A stretch of 64,000 bases of DNA from Planctomycetota bacterium (GCA_016719295.1 JADKAF010000001.1:5766001-5830000); one strand, 5' to 3'. Numbered from the stretch's first letter, positions 55,505 to 64,000 are shown. Numbers and translations: made by a program. The notes: generated from the letters alone by a model not told the origin.

Positions 55505-55702
55505 GATCGCGAATCGTAGGGAGCCGAGGTGCGGGAGCGCGGAGCGAGAAGGGCGGCTGGGCCTGGCGCGGCGCGCTCCAGGTTCTCGCGGATGTCGCCG
55601 CTGCGCCAGCGGCGGCGTCGCGAAGGCTGCCGTGAGAGGTGCGCTGCCTTGACGTCGCAGGCCACTTCGTCCGATCCTCATGGTCGTTCGATCGATCGCC
55701 CG

Positions 55703-56149
55703 ATGCGCTCTCTCCGCCTCACGCTCCTCCTGCTGCTCCTGCTGCCGGGCCTGCTCTTGCCCGCGGGAGCGCTGCTGCGCATCTGCCTCTGCGATCACCC
55801 CGCCGCGGGCCTCGGAGCGTCGAGCTGTTGTGCGCCGGCTTCCGCGGAGCTCGCTCCTCGGTCGGCGTGCTGCGCCACGGCGGAAGCATCCTCGGAGCCG
55901 TCGCCGCAGGATCCCGGGATCCGCGCAGCACGCGGTGCCGATTGCCGCTGCGTCCTGCTCCAAGTCGAGGAGGAGCCGCCCGAATCGGAGCGGCCGCGAG
56001 AGGAGAGCGCGCCGGTTCTCGCGCTCCTTCCGGAGCCACGAGTCGAGCTTCGCGAGCTCGCGTCCCTGCTCCGCGTGCGTTCGTTCGCGCCGCATCGCGA
56101 ACTCCGGCCGCCCCCTGATCACCAGCGCACGCTGCCTCTGTTGCTGTAG
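55703..56149 (+). CDS. Cys-rich exported protein at the head of a copper-related cluster
   Basis: 148 residues: a strong hydrophobic leader (LRLTLLLLLLLPGLLLPAGA) followed by cysteine pairs (RICLCDH, ASSCCAP, RSACCAT, ADCRCVLL) and an acidic to basic low-complexity tail. The CC and CxC pairs suggest binding of copper or other soft metals. It is 119 nt upstream of the CP-motif protein and points the same way as the oxidase and TolC genes, so I infer a periplasmic metal-binding role. No family is recognised, and it could be a small membrane protein. Confidence 0.6.
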   Translation: MRSLRLTLLLLLLLPGLLLPAGALLRICLCDHPAAGLGASSCCAPASAELAPRSACCATAEASSEPSPQDPGIRAARGADCRCVLLQVEEEPPESERPREESAPVLALLPEPRVELRELASLLRVRSFAPHRELRPPPDHQRTLPLLL

Positions 56150-56268
56150 GCCGACCAGCTCGCCGCGAGAGCGCCGCCCCGGCGTTCTCGCCCTGGTCGT
56201 GTAATGGCCGTCCCGCCGCAGCGTCTGCGGTCCGGACGCCGCAATCCCCTTACGGCAACGAGGCTGTC

Positions 56269-56949
56269 ATGCTGCGAACGCTCTTCTCCGCTCTCCTTCT
56301 GTCCTGCGTTCTGTCCGGTGCGGGGCTCGCCCAGACCCCGCCCCCCGTCGAAGTCCCGACCTTCCCGAACGCGACCTGCCCGATCATGGGCAAGAAGGTC
56401 TCGCTCCCGCTCTACGTCGATACCGAGCTCGGGCGCATCTACGTCTGCTGCAAGCCCTGCTTCAAGAAGATCCGCGCCAACGTGCCGGTCGCGCACAAGA
56501 CCGCGTACCCGGTGATCGAGGAGCTCGCGAATTCGATCTGCCCTGTTTCCGGCGAGCCGATCGGCGAGGACGCCGTCGCGGTCACCTTGCAGGGTTTCCG
56601 CTTCCGCGTCTGCTGTGAAGGCTGCATCGTCGGCGCGCGGGAGAACTCGCAGGTCGTCCTGACCAAGCTGCGCCGCGAGAAGATCGTCGACATCGGCAAT
56701 CGCACCTGCCCGATCAGCGCGAAGCCGGTGCAGGCGCAGGTCTTCGCGCTGGTGGGGACGAAGCTGATCCACCTCGCCGGACCGGAGCTCGTCGAGCAAG
56801 TCGCTGCGGATCCGCGGGCGGCGCTCGCGAAGGCCGAGGAGATCGCCGCGGCGCAGCCGCCGGCGAAGAAGCACGAGCACGGGCGCGAGAAGAAGCGCGA
56901 GAAGCTCGAAGGCGAGCCGGCAGCGCGCGGCAACGGAGAGGGCAAGTGA
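56269..56949 (+). CDS. secreted metal-binding protein with three CP motifs
   Basis: 226 residues with a signal peptide (LFSALLLSCVLSGAGLAQ). Three repeats open with CPIMGKKV, CPVSGEPI and CPISAKPV; the first two also end in CCKPCFKK and CCEGCIV, like YHS/TRASH-type metal-binding domains. The third lacks its second Cys group. The C-terminal tail is charged with several His, Lys and Glu (KKHEHGREKKREKLEGE). It probably binds copper or a similar ion outside the cytoplasm. Its stop overlaps the next start (GTGA). Confidence 0.8.
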   Translation: MLRTLFSALLLSCVLSGAGLAQTPPPVEVPTFPNATCPIMGKKVSLPLYVDTELGRIYVCCKPCFKKIRANVPVAHKTAYPVIEELANSICPVSGEPIGEDAVAVTLQGFRFRVCCEGCIVGARENSQVVLTKLRREKIVDIGNRTCPISAKPVQAQVFALVGTKLIHLAGPELVEQVAADPRAALAKAEEIAAAQPPAKKHEHGREKKREKLEGEPAARGNGEGK

Positions 56950-57176
56950 GCGGCGCGGCGCGTTGCCTCGCCCTCCTCCTCGTTCCGATCTCCTTGCTCG
57001 CGACCTCGTGCGGTACCGCGCCGCCGATGCCCGACCCGCCGGCGACGCATCCCGCGTCGCCGAGCGCGGCGGAGGCGCCGCGTCCGCCGGCGAGCCGGGC
57101 CTTCGAGTTCGAGAAGCAGGAGCCGCGAACCGAACCCGCGGATGCCGCGCGCAACGGCGGAGGTCATCGACGATGA
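56946..57176 (+). CDS. small lipoprotein of the copper-related cluster
   Basis: 76 residues from a GTG that overlaps the upstream stop; the downstream stop overlaps the TolC-like gene (ATGA). The lipobox SLLATSC places the lipidated cysteine at about residue 22, and the mature part is Pro/Ala-rich and disordered. Its size and overlaps suggest a real, coupled gene rather than chance. Function unknown. Confidence 0.65.
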   Translation: MSGAARCLALLLVPISLLATSCGTAPPMPDPPATHPASPSAAEAPRPPASRAFEFEKQEPRTEPADAARNGGGHRR

Positions 57177-58603
57177 GCCCTCGATCCCATCTGCGAAACG
57201 CGCACGTGCTCGCGCTCGCCTTCGTCGCGAGCGCCTGCACCTCGCTCGATCCGAGCGAGGACCGCGTCGCTGTGCATGACGAGCTCCGTGCGCGCGCCAC
57301 CGTCGATGTCGCGATGCCCGCGCTCGACGACGAGGCCGCGCTGGCCGAAGACGTGCGGGCGCTGCTCGCGACGCCGCTCGATGCCGAGCGCGCCGTGCGC
57401 GTGGCACTCCTGCAGAACCGCCGCGTCCGCTCGCTCTACGAGGAGCTCGGCGTCGAGCGCGCGGACCTGGTGCAGGCCGGCCTGATTCGCAACCCGACCT
57501 TCGACTTCGATGCGCGCTTCTTGGAGGGCGGAGGCACCGACCTCGAGTTCGGGCTCTCGCAGCCCATCCTCGAGCTCTTCTTCCTGCCGCTGCGGAATCG
57601 CCTCGCCGAGCACGAGTACGCCGCGGCGAAGCTGCGCGTCACCGAGGAGCTCGTCGCGCTCTGCTTCGCCGTGCGCCGCGCGTTCGCGCGCGCTCGCGCC
57701 GCGGCGGCGCTGGTCGAGGTCGAAGCGCGCGCGCTGCGCACAGCCGCGGCCTCCCACGAGCTGATGCGGCTCTTGCACGCCGCGGGCAACGCCACCGATG
57801 CGGAGCTCGCCGTCGAGCGCGTGGGGGAAACCCGCGCGAGAGTCGATCTCGCGGCGGCGGAGCAGGCGGCCGTCGAGGCGCGCGAGCCCCTGCAAGCATT
57901 GCTCGGCCTCTGGGGCGAGCACACGCAGTGGAGCCTCGTCGCGGAGCCGCTCGCCGAGAGCGCGCTTGCGATCGATACGAGCCGCATCGAGGCGCGCGCG
58001 GTCGAGGCCTCGCTCGATCTCCGCGCGCAGCGCGAGGGGCTGAACGCACTGGCGCAGCAAGCCGGTCTCGATACGTGGCGCGGCTGGTTCCCCGAGCTCG
58101 CGCTCGGCGCGAACGGGATCCGTATCCCCGGGGGCACCTGGGGCTTCGGGCCGCGACTCGAGGGCGAGCTCCCGCTCTTCGACCAGGGCTCCTCGCGCCG
58201 CGCGCGCTCCGCGGCGCAGCTCCGCGCGGGCATGCACGACTTCGCGCAGAGCGCGGTGGAGCTCCGCGCGGCGGCTCGGCTCCTACAGGAGCGCTTCGAG
58301 CGCACGCTCGAGCGCGCGCGCTTCCTGCGGGACGTGCATCTGCCGCAGCGCGCGGAGGTCGTGCGCACGACGCTGCAGAACTACAACGCGATGCAGATCG
58401 GCGCCTTCCAAGTGCTGACGCAGCGCCGAGCGGAGCTCCGCGATCAACGCGAGCTCGTGCTGGTGCTGCGCGAGGTCGAGCTCACCCAGCTCGACCTGCG
58501 CGAGCTGCTGGCGGGATCGCTGCCAGAGGCGCTGCGGCGACGGCTGCGCGGCGCGGAGGACGAAGACGAGCTCGCGGGTGCAACCCGCGCGGAACGGAGC
58601 TGA
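57173..58603 (+). CDS. TolC family outer-membrane efflux lipoprotein
   Basis: 476 residues; lipobox FVASAC gives a lipidated Cys22, as in CusC/OprM-type channels. Two long helical coiled repeats are visible, with RVRSLYEELGVERADLVQAG and NPTFDFDARFLEGG marking the first strand pair and FPELALGANG, FGPRLEGELPLFDQG the second. It forms an outer-membrane exit duct. No RND pump or membrane-fusion protein gene is in the cluster, which is unusual. It ends 4 nt before the multicopper oxidase start. Confidence 0.88.
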   Translation: MSPRSHLRNAHVLALAFVASACTSLDPSEDRVAVHDELRARATVDVAMPALDDEAALAEDVRALLATPLDAERAVRVALLQNRRVRSLYEELGVERADLVQAGLIRNPTFDFDARFLEGGGTDLEFGLSQPILELFFLPLRNRLAEHEYAAAKLRVTEELVALCFAVRRAFARARAAAALVEVEARALRTAAASHELMRLLHAAGNATDAELAVERVGETRARVDLAAAEQAAVEAREPLQALLGLWGEHTQWSLVAEPLAESALAIDTSRIEARAVEASLDLRAQREGLNALAQQAGLDTWRGWFPELALGANGIRIPGGTWGFGPRLEGELPLFDQGSSRRARSAAQLRAGMHDFAQSAVELRAAARLLQERFERTLERARFLRDVHLPQRAEVVRTTLQNYNAMQIGAFQVLTQRRAELRDQRELVLVLREVELTQLDLRELLAGSLPEALRRRLRGAEDEDELAGATRAERS

Positions 58604-58607
58604 GACC

Positions 58608-59897
58608 ATGAGAACCGATCGAAGGACCTTCCTGCTCGGCGGCGCGGCCGCCGGGCTCACGGCGCCGCTCACGCGAGGCGCGCTCGCGCGGAGCCTCCCC
58701 CTCGACGCGCCGCCGCAGCCTCTCGGCCTGCCCTACCGCGACTACGTGCCGGTCGAGACGCCGAATGGCGCGACGCTCCCTTGGCGCATCTCGAACGGCG
58801 CGAAGGTCTTCCACCTCGTCGCCGAGCCCGTGCGCCACGAGTTCGCTCCGGGCTTGGAGGCGAACTGCTGGGGCTACAACGGCCGCGTACACGGCCCGAC
58901 CCTCGAGGCCGTCGAAGGCGATCGCGTGCGCATCTACGTCACGAACCGCCTCGACGCGCCGACCACCGTGCACTGGCACGGCCTCATCGTGCCGAGCGGC
59001 ATGGACGGCGTCGGCGGCCTCTCGCAGCGCTCCATCGAGCCCGGCGAGACCTTCCGCTACGAGTTCGTCCTGCGCCAGCACGGCACCTTCATGTACCACA
59101 GCCATCACGACGAGATGGTCCAGATGGCCATGGGTCTCACGGGCATGATCGTGATCCACCCGCGCGTCCTGCGCGAGCCACCGCCGGAGCGCGACTTCGT
59201 CTACATGCTGAGCGAGTGGGCGCTCCCGGTCGGCGCCGAGCGCCCGAATCCCAACGAGATGCAGGACTTCAACGTCCTCACCTTCAACGCCAAGGTCTTC
59301 CCCGCGACGGCTCCGATGGTCGTGCGCACGGGCCAGCGCGTGCGCATCCGCATCGGCAACCTCTCCGCTATGGATCACCACCCGATCCACCTTCACGGCC
59401 ACGCCTTCCAGGTCGTGTCCACCGATGGCGGCGAGATCCCGCCCTCCGCCCGCTGGCCCGAGACCTCGACTCTGGTGGGCGTCGGCCAGACGCGCACCGT
59501 CGACTTCATCGCCGACAACCCGGGCGACTGGGCGATGCACTGCCACATGACGCATCACGTGATGACGCAGATGGGCCACGACATCCCCAACTTGACCGGC
59601 GTCGACCCGAGCCGCTTCGACGAAGCCTTGGCGGAGGTCGTGCCCGCGTTCGCCTCGATGGGCATGGACGAGAGCGCGATGGACGAAGCCGACCCCACGC
59701 TGCCGAAGAACAGCCTGCCGATGGTCGGCGGCGAAGGTCCCTTCGGCTACATCACGATGGGCGGGATGGTCACGGTGCTGAAGGTGCGCGACGGCATCGA
59801 GAGCTACGGGGATCCGGGGGCGTACCAGCATCCGGAGGGGACGGTCGCGGAGGTGGCTTCGGTGGAGGAGTTGGTGCGGGATGGGGTGGGGGTGTGA
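58608..59897 (+). CDS. multicopper oxidase, Tat-exported
   Basis: 429 residues with a Tat signal (DRRTFLLGGAAAG). Copper ligand motifs: HWHG (122-125), HSHH (164-167), HPIHLHGHAF (258-267) and HCHMTHHVMTQM (311-322), so types 1, 2 and 3 sites are all present with Met as axial ligand. It oxidises Cu(I) or phenols with O2 in the periplasm, as CopA/CueO do. A short hairpin overlaps its stop. It closes the copper-related cluster. Confidence 0.94.
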   Translation: MRTDRRTFLLGGAAAGLTAPLTRGALARSLPLDAPPQPLGLPYRDYVPVETPNGATLPWRISNGAKVFHLVAEPVRHEFAPGLEANCWGYNGRVHGPTLEAVEGDRVRIYVTNRLDAPTTVHWHGLIVPSGMDGVGGLSQRSIEPGETFRYEFVLRQHGTFMYHSHHDEMVQMAMGLTGMIVIHPRVLREPPPERDFVYMLSEWALPVGAERPNPNEMQDFNVLTFNAKVFPATAPMVVRTGQRVRIRIGNLSAMDHHPIHLHGHAFQVVSTDGGEIPPSARWPETSTLVGVGQTRTVDFIADNPGDWAMHCHMTHHVMTQMGHDIPNLTGVDPSRFDEALAEVVPAFASMGMDESAMDEADPTLPKNSLPMVGGEGPFGYITMGGMVTVLKVRDGIESYGDPGAYQHPEGTVAEVASVEELVRDGVGV

Positions 59898-59911
59898 GCG
59901 CTTCGCGCTCA
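59895..59911. terminator. short hairpin at the end of the copper cluster
   Basis: TGAGCG (59895-59900), loop CTTCG, CGCTCA (59906-59911). The stem starts on the stop codon of the oxidase; it has no T tract, so termination is uncertain. Confidence 0.35.
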
Positions 59912-60086
59912 GAGAAGCAGGGCTGAGGGTGCTCGAGGCGCTGCTCCGCGCAAGCCCGAGCGGCCTGAACCGCGATCCTTCACGACGGGCTGACGACAGC
60001 GCTCGGCACGGTTGCGATCCGTGCTTCCATCGTCGGTCGGGTTCTTGTAGTTTGCGCTCGGCAATCTGCCTTAGCGAGCACGCTTC

Positions 60087-60953
60087 ATGGCCAAGCTGAC
60101 CTACGTGAAACCCGAGCGCATCCGCCTGAAGAGCCATCCCGAGTACGACGAGCGCTGGTTGGAGGACCGCATCGCCGATGACCCTTCGATTCTGGAACTC
60201 GGCGATCTGCTCTTGAAGGACCGTCAGCGCAACCAACCGCGCGCCGGGCGTCTCGATCTCCTGCTCCAGGATCCGGACGCGACGAGGCGCTATGAGGTCG
60301 AGGTCCAGCTCGGGGCTACCGATGAGGCCCACATCATCCGCACGCTGGAGTACTGGGATCTCGAGCGCAAGCGCTATCCCCAGTACGAGCACACTGCGGT
60401 GCTCGTAGCCGAGGACATCACGAGCCGCTTCCTGAACGTGATCGGGCTGTTCAACGGATTCATTCCGCTCATCGCGATCCAGCTCAGTGCGTTGAGGATT
60501 GGAGACAGCATCACGCTCTCTATCGCCAAGGTGCTCGACGAGACCAGGCTCGGCCTGGTGGAGGACGATGAGGAAGTACAGCCCGTCGCCGACCGCGCCT
60601 ACTGGGAGGAGCGAGCGGGGAAACCGATGCTGGCGGTGATCGACGAGCTCTTCGCGCTGCTCCGGAAGCTGGATTCCAGCCTGGAGCCGAACTACACCAA
60701 GCCCTATGTCGGCATCGCCCAGGACGGTCGTCGAAGCACCGACATAATCTTTCGTCCGCACAAGTCCGTGATCCATGTGGCCGTCCGCTTGGAGAAGACG
60801 GAAGAGACCACTGCGGAGCTCGAAACCTCGGGGCTCGACGTCGGGGACTACGACCTCAAGCCAGGGCGTTATCGCTTCCGGCTTGCGAAGGGCGACCTCG
60901 AGAAGCATCGCGAGCTCTTGTCGAGAACGTTCCGCAAGGCGCTGGAGATCTGA
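60087..60953 (+). CDS. PD-(D/E)XK nuclease-like protein
   Basis: 288 residues, no signal peptide. Residues ~22-90 read YDERWLEDRIADDPSILELG, then AGRLDLLLQDPDATRRYEVE and VQLGATDEAHIIRTLEYWD. The order (Glu of WLED, Asp of GRLDLL, E-x-E of YEVEV) resembles NucS/PD-(D/E)XK nucleases, though the last motif is E-x-E rather than E-x-K, so activity is uncertain. Such proteins are common in accessory DNA. It stands alone, 190 nt after the oxidase, next to an OLD nuclease gene. Confidence 0.65.
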   Translation: MAKLTYVKPERIRLKSHPEYDERWLEDRIADDPSILELGDLLLKDRQRNQPRAGRLDLLLQDPDATRRYEVEVQLGATDEAHIIRTLEYWDLERKRYPQYEHTAVLVAEDITSRFLNVIGLFNGFIPLIAIQLSALRIGDSITLSIAKVLDETRLGLVEDDEEVQPVADRAYWEERAGKPMLAVIDELFALLRKLDSSLEPNYTKPYVGIAQDGRRSTDIIFRPHKSVIHVAVRLEKTEETTAELETSGLDVGDYDLKPGRYRFRLAKGDLEKHRELLSRTFRKALEI

Positions 60954-61315
60954 CGCCGCCTCGGGCTCTTCTTCGGCCGTCTCGAGCCTCGATGCTCGGT
61001 GCGTTTCGGGTCTTCTGACGGCACTCTCCGCTGGGGTCTAGCTCCCAGGCTTCGCCTGAGCGCGATCCAGGTAGATCTGCGCACGACTTCCGGAGCGGGT
61101 TTTCTGACGTCGTGTGCCGCACGATCCGCGGGTCTCGAATGCACGTCTGCTAGGACTCTGCGCCACACAGCGGCAAGGCCGTCGGATGATCCTATGCCAA
61201 CGTACGGGAGCTCCGAGCGCGGTGTCGTGATCCGCTGTTGCCGACATTTGCTGGAGGGGATTGGAGTATGAACGTCAGCTCGCGGCGGGGCGGGGAGGCG
61301 AAAAGGCTTCGGTTT
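60954..61315. other. gap between convergent genes
   Basis: 362 nt with no credible gene. It marks the boundary from GC-rich DNA to the lower-GC OLD gene. No tRNA, direct repeat or integrase remnant was recognised. Confidence 0.45.
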
Positions 61316-63082
61316 CTAGCTTGCCATCCAGCTAAGGCAGCTCTCAACGGAGGCGTAGTCGGAGATGGTGGCCCGCGCTCCATTCGTCTTCACGTCTGAT
61401 AGAAATTGGGCAAACGCGTGCTCCTTCTTGCTGGCAATTCCGAGGTGGGGCTCGATGGCCCCTCTGGTCCATACCCAGACGTTGTGGTTGAGGAGCTTCT
61501 GGTGAAGTGATTTGATGGCGGTCGCGGCAGTGCTATCTCGTGCGAGACCTTCGAATATCGCCGCTGCGCTCATTGCTTTGTTCCCCTCAGGGAGGCCGTC
61601 CGCGTCAAGCTTCCATCCATATGTGGCCTGCAACGTCTTGAGGAGTTTCTTGCATTGTATGATGTCTGAATCTGTATTTTGAATCCACCCGGCGCTGATG
61701 GCACCTCGAAATGCATAGTCTAGGTCGGCGATGATCTTAGATTCTAGGCCTAGGCTGGTGAGGATCTCGCGGGTCTTTGCTGCTCCGGCTACGCCATCAA
61801 TGCTCACGGTGGCGATGCCCAAGGATCTTGCCGAAGCGCCTCGGATTTCTCGGAATAGCTCGGGAAGAAGTCGGCGCTCGGTCTTCCCTTCCGCGATGAT
61901 GACCTTGTTGGCGAAGAGGATCTCGCTAGCATGGTTGAGCGAGAAGAGATGGCTAGCCTGATGCGGTGCACTCTTGATGGCGTTGGCTACCGCCGCTTTG
62001 ATTGTGGGGCGGACGAAGGTCCCTTTGCTTGCGTCCTTTCCGACGATAGCCGTGGACTCCGCCACGGCTTCTTCGACCATCATCGGTGAGTGAGTCGTGA
62101 AGACGACTTGATACCCCGATGCGGAGAGCTTCCGGAGTGCGTCGCGAAGGGTGTAGGTCGCATTGGGATGTAGGTAGAGTTCGGGCTCGTCGATCAGCAG
62201 GAGCTTCGTGCCTTGGCTTGAGCCTCCTTGGCGGGTCTGGCGGTCTGCGAGAACTCGCACGAGCGCCATCTGGACCGCGCGCTGGGCTCCATGCCCCATC
62301 GACGTGAAAGGGCGCTTCGTGTTGCCGTCGTACAGGAACAGAGTTCCGGACTTGAATAGATCGCTCAGGCTTGGACACGAGATGTGCAGCTTCAGGCTTA
62401 CTCCCTGGAAGAAGTCCTGGAGGGCGAGCGACGCTTCTTGATCAAAGTCGGTGAGTTCTGATGGGCGAGCGCTGCCATCCGCCGATAGTTGATCGGAGAT
62501 CCCATCGACGAGCTTCTTGAATGTTGGCGCGACTTGTGATGTCACGTCTCCCGCAATCTCGGCGATTAGCTGCCCTAGGGTGGTTGTGCTTTTGTTCTTG
62601 CTCGCATCTTCGGCGGCATCCACCATCGCGCCGATCCTAATTGGGCTCGGGAACAATGCCTTGATGGCATTCCATATGCCGGTAGGGTTGACGGCCCATG
62701 CGTCGGGGTCTGATTCGCTTGCGACTTTCGGATCGCGAAACTCAACTCTTGATTTTGCCTCTGGTTGATCGCACGTCCTTCGAATCAGTATGGTCTCGTT
62801 GTTTAAGTATTGGGTAGCCTTCTTTTGATGTCCAGGGTCTAATCGCCCAACTGTTGTGGCGTCAAGGCCCGTCGCCAGGATCTCTACTTGTACTGGCTTG
62901 TTGACGTCGCCGAAGTCATTTAGTCCCAGTGAGGCAGGCTCGAGTGCCCACGAAAGCGCAGACAAAAGCGTGCTCTTGCCAACGTTGTTCGGCCCGATCA
63001 GTGGAGTGAAAGTATCTAGCTCGATCGTGACATTCGCGCAGCAACGGAAATTCTCGACCCTCACCCGGCTCACCTTGTGCAT
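61316..63082 (-). CDS. OLD family ATP-dependent endonuclease (class 1-like)
   Basis: 588 residues from ATG 63082 (MHKVSRVRVENFRCC). SMC/RecF-like ATPase: Walker A GPNNVGKSTLLSAL (~33-46), signature SMGHGAQRAVQMALVRV, Walker B KLLLIDEPELYLHP and switch His in VVFTTHSPMM. A C-terminal TOPRIM domain begins NKVIIAEGKTERRLLPELF (the Glu), and the metal pair may be IIADLDYAF. OLD proteins degrade DNA and often defend against phages. It has visibly lower GC and different codon use (TTT, ATT, GAT) than its neighbours, a sign of transfer. No GajB-like helicase follows. Confidence 0.9.
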   Translation of the reverse strand: MHKVSRVRVENFRCCANVTIELDTFTPLIGPNNVGKSTLLSALSWALEPASLGLNDFGDVNKPVQVEILATGLDATTVGRLDPGHQKKATQYLNNETILIRRTCDQPEAKSRVEFRDPKVASESDPDAWAVNPTGIWNAIKALFPSPIRIGAMVDAAEDASKNKSTTTLGQLIAEIAGDVTSQVAPTFKKLVDGISDQLSADGSARPSELTDFDQEASLALQDFFQGVSLKLHISCPSLSDLFKSGTLFLYDGNTKRPFTSMGHGAQRAVQMALVRVLADRQTRQGGSSQGTKLLLIDEPELYLHPNATYTLRDALRKLSASGYQVVFTTHSPMMVEEAVAESTAIVGKDASKGTFVRPTIKAAVANAIKSAPHQASHLFSLNHASEILFANKVIIAEGKTERRLLPELFREIRGASARSLGIATVSIDGVAGAAKTREILTSLGLESKIIADLDYAFRGAISAGWIQNTDSDIIQCKKLLKTLQATYGWKLDADGLPEGNKAMSAAAIFEGLARDSTAATAIKSLHQKLLNHNVWVWTRGAIEPHLGIASKKEHAFAQFLSDVKTNGARATISDYASVESCLSWMAS

Positions 63083-63748
63083 CGCAGACTCTCCGGCAGG
63101 TTCCGCGTGAACATACCCCGCGCTCTCGTGTGCCGCAAGATCTTCAAGCCTAACCTCGAGCTTGAGCGCACATGTCGGCTTGCGGTGGCCGGCGACATCG
63201 AGCGCGGTGTTCAGGGGTCCGGAGAGGGGTCTTGTCTCGAGTTGCTCGAGCCGCCACGATGTTAGGGGCGCGAGCGGCCGCCGCGGTGAGTTACTCGGCT
63301 GGGGATGCGAGCGTGGTCTGGCCTCCATTCGCTGCTCTCGATTCCTGGTCGGATCCTGAGGGCTTTCGTTGGGGTGTGCCACGCTCGACGCGCCGCCGAG
63401 CCGTTCGCTCGGGCGTTGATCCTGGCGCCAGATACGGCGGATCCGCTGCTTGGCGTTCCTCTTTACTCTCATGCGGGCCTTCCGTCCTCGAAGGGTGCTC
63501 CGTTCCCCTGCTCGGCTCCCCACGGAGATGCCCTCTCGAAGCGCTGGCGTTCCCTCGGCTACCCGAACTCCAAGCGCCGCATCATCCCCGGCACCTCCCG
63601 CCGCGATTCTGCGCGAACTCGTCCCCGACAACACGTTGACTCCCCACCCTCCCTCCTGCAGTTTCCGCCCTCGCCCCTCCCGCAGCCCCGAGAGCCCCCG
63701 CCCGCCGCCGTCCCCCGTCTTCCGTCCCCGCCCCCGCTATCCCACCCC
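63083..63748. other. gap between divergent defence-like genes
   Basis: 666 nt. The OLD frame stays open on the minus strand to 63634 but this part is Arg/Pro/Ser-rich and unlike OLD proteins, so I do not call it coding. The plus strand has a C-rich, T/C-biased stretch (63640-63740) just before the NERD gene. GC rises again here. Promoters of both genes must lie here. Confidence 0.4.
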
Positions 63749-64000
63749 ATGCCGGCCCACCCCGCCTGGACCGAGATCACCCCAAGCCCGCACCCGTGGG
63801 AACGCGAAGCCATCGCCTGGCTCCAGGCCGGCCTTCCGCACCACGAGCCGCACCGGGCCTGGTCGAACTTCGAGTTCCTGGCCGATGACGGCACGCTGAA
63901 CGAGGTCGACGCGCTGATCCTGACGCCGCGCGGGCTCTTCTTGGTCGAGATCAAGAGCCACCCGGGGAAGGTGCGCGGCGATCAGGTGAACTGGACCTGG
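63749..64000 (+). CDS. NERD-domain protein, PglW-kinase-like (3' end missing)
   Basis: 84 codons from ATG 63749 to the window edge. The sequence runs WTEITPSPHPWEREAIAWLQ, then HRAWSNFEFLADDGTLNEVD, ALILTPRGLFLVEIKSHPG. This is a NERD nuclease-related domain (E-x-D ... E-x-K pattern). The WSNFEF and DG-x-NEVD phrase is typical of the N terminus of NERD-containing serine/threonine kinases such as PglW of type 2 BREX systems. Kinase and later domains would lie to the right. The start fits the family, but the full identity cannot be seen. Confidence 0.7.
   Translation, partial: MPAHPAWTEITPSPHPWEREAIAWLQAGLPHHEPHRAWSNFEFLADDGTLNEVDALILTPRGLFLVEIKSHPGKVRGDQVNWTW

Noticed and set aside
55505..56122. 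N-terminal extension of the hemerythrin gene on the minus strand
   Set aside because: Arg-rich and without a family match, and it lies opposite the Cys-rich exported protein with a clear signal peptide.
61316..63634. 772-codon version of the OLD gene
   Set aside because: The extra 184 N-terminal residues are Arg/Pro-rich and higher in GC; the ATPase begins normally at ATG 63082.
63172..63639. 155-codon plus-strand open frame before the NERD gene
   Set aside because: Arg/Ser/Pro-rich, no start signal or similarity, overlaps other random frames.

Overview
The window is very GC-rich chromosomal DNA (roughly 70% by eye) from a bacterium. It carries many large secreted proteins with signal peptides, motifs of the planctomycete DUF1559 family in one secreted protein, and GC-rich intergenic DNA with few clean Rho-independent terminators. 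I infer a member of the Planctomycetota or a close relative, with moderate confidence. No rRNA, tRNA, CRISPR array, transposase or integrase was recognised. Coding density is high and most long antisense frames are shadows caused by base composition.

Layout. 1-7 kb: secreted proteins (end of one module protein, a DUF3455 protein, a GHL10-type glycoside hydrolase, an adhesin-like protein, a trypsin-like protease with three Cys-rich repeats). 7-14 kb: methyltransferase, polyphosphate kinase 2, glycogen debranching enzyme GlgX and a P-type cation ATPase. 14-16.5 kb: a parallel beta-helix-like secreted protein and RsmJ. 16.5-20.8 kb: a tightly overlapping minus-strand operon (DUF1611/DgcN-like, enolase-superfamily epimerase, Tat-exported D-aminoacylase, small unknown protein), probably for D-amino acid or peptidoglycan-peptide catabolism. 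21-23 kb: a secreted PPC-type repeat protein. 23.2-26.8 kb: a double ABC-2 exporter operon. 26.8-29 kb: aminotransferase and GNAT protein. 29-36 kb: more secreted proteins, including a 1268-residue subtilisin-like protease. 36-45.5 kb: Smr protein, amino acid permease, a protein with DUF1559 fragments, an EF-P with arginine at the loop tip, a broken DUF4160 gene, a DUF2779 nuclease, a DUF6786 lipoprotein, a beta-propeller protein and a dienelactone hydrolase. 45.5-52 kb: a VWA/HEAT protein and the nucleoside salvage genes deoB-deoA-nupC. 52-55 kb: two secreted proteins. 55-60 kb: hemerythrin and a copper-handling cluster (Cys-rich protein, metal-binding protein with three CP motifs, lipoprotein, TolC-like protein, multicopper oxidase). 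60-64 kb: accessory, defence-like DNA (PD-(D/E)XK-like protein, a lower-GC OLD-family ATPase/TOPRIM nuclease, and the start of a NERD protein resembling PglW kinases).

Three signals stand out. (1) An apparently undescribed ~100-residue beta-rich module occurs in eleven secreted proteins of this one window; it carries the signature G-x-x-h-x-x-Q-x-x-x-h-[D/N], usually near the C terminus. (2) A family of near-perfect palindromes with 38-39 bp arms and a single unpaired central base sits 0-8 nt after stop codons. Its stems vary but stay fully paired, and one copy lies inside the deoB-deoA operon. (3) A TAGCAT hexamer lies 17-37 nt upstream of four genes for secreted proteins and looks like a promoter -10 element.
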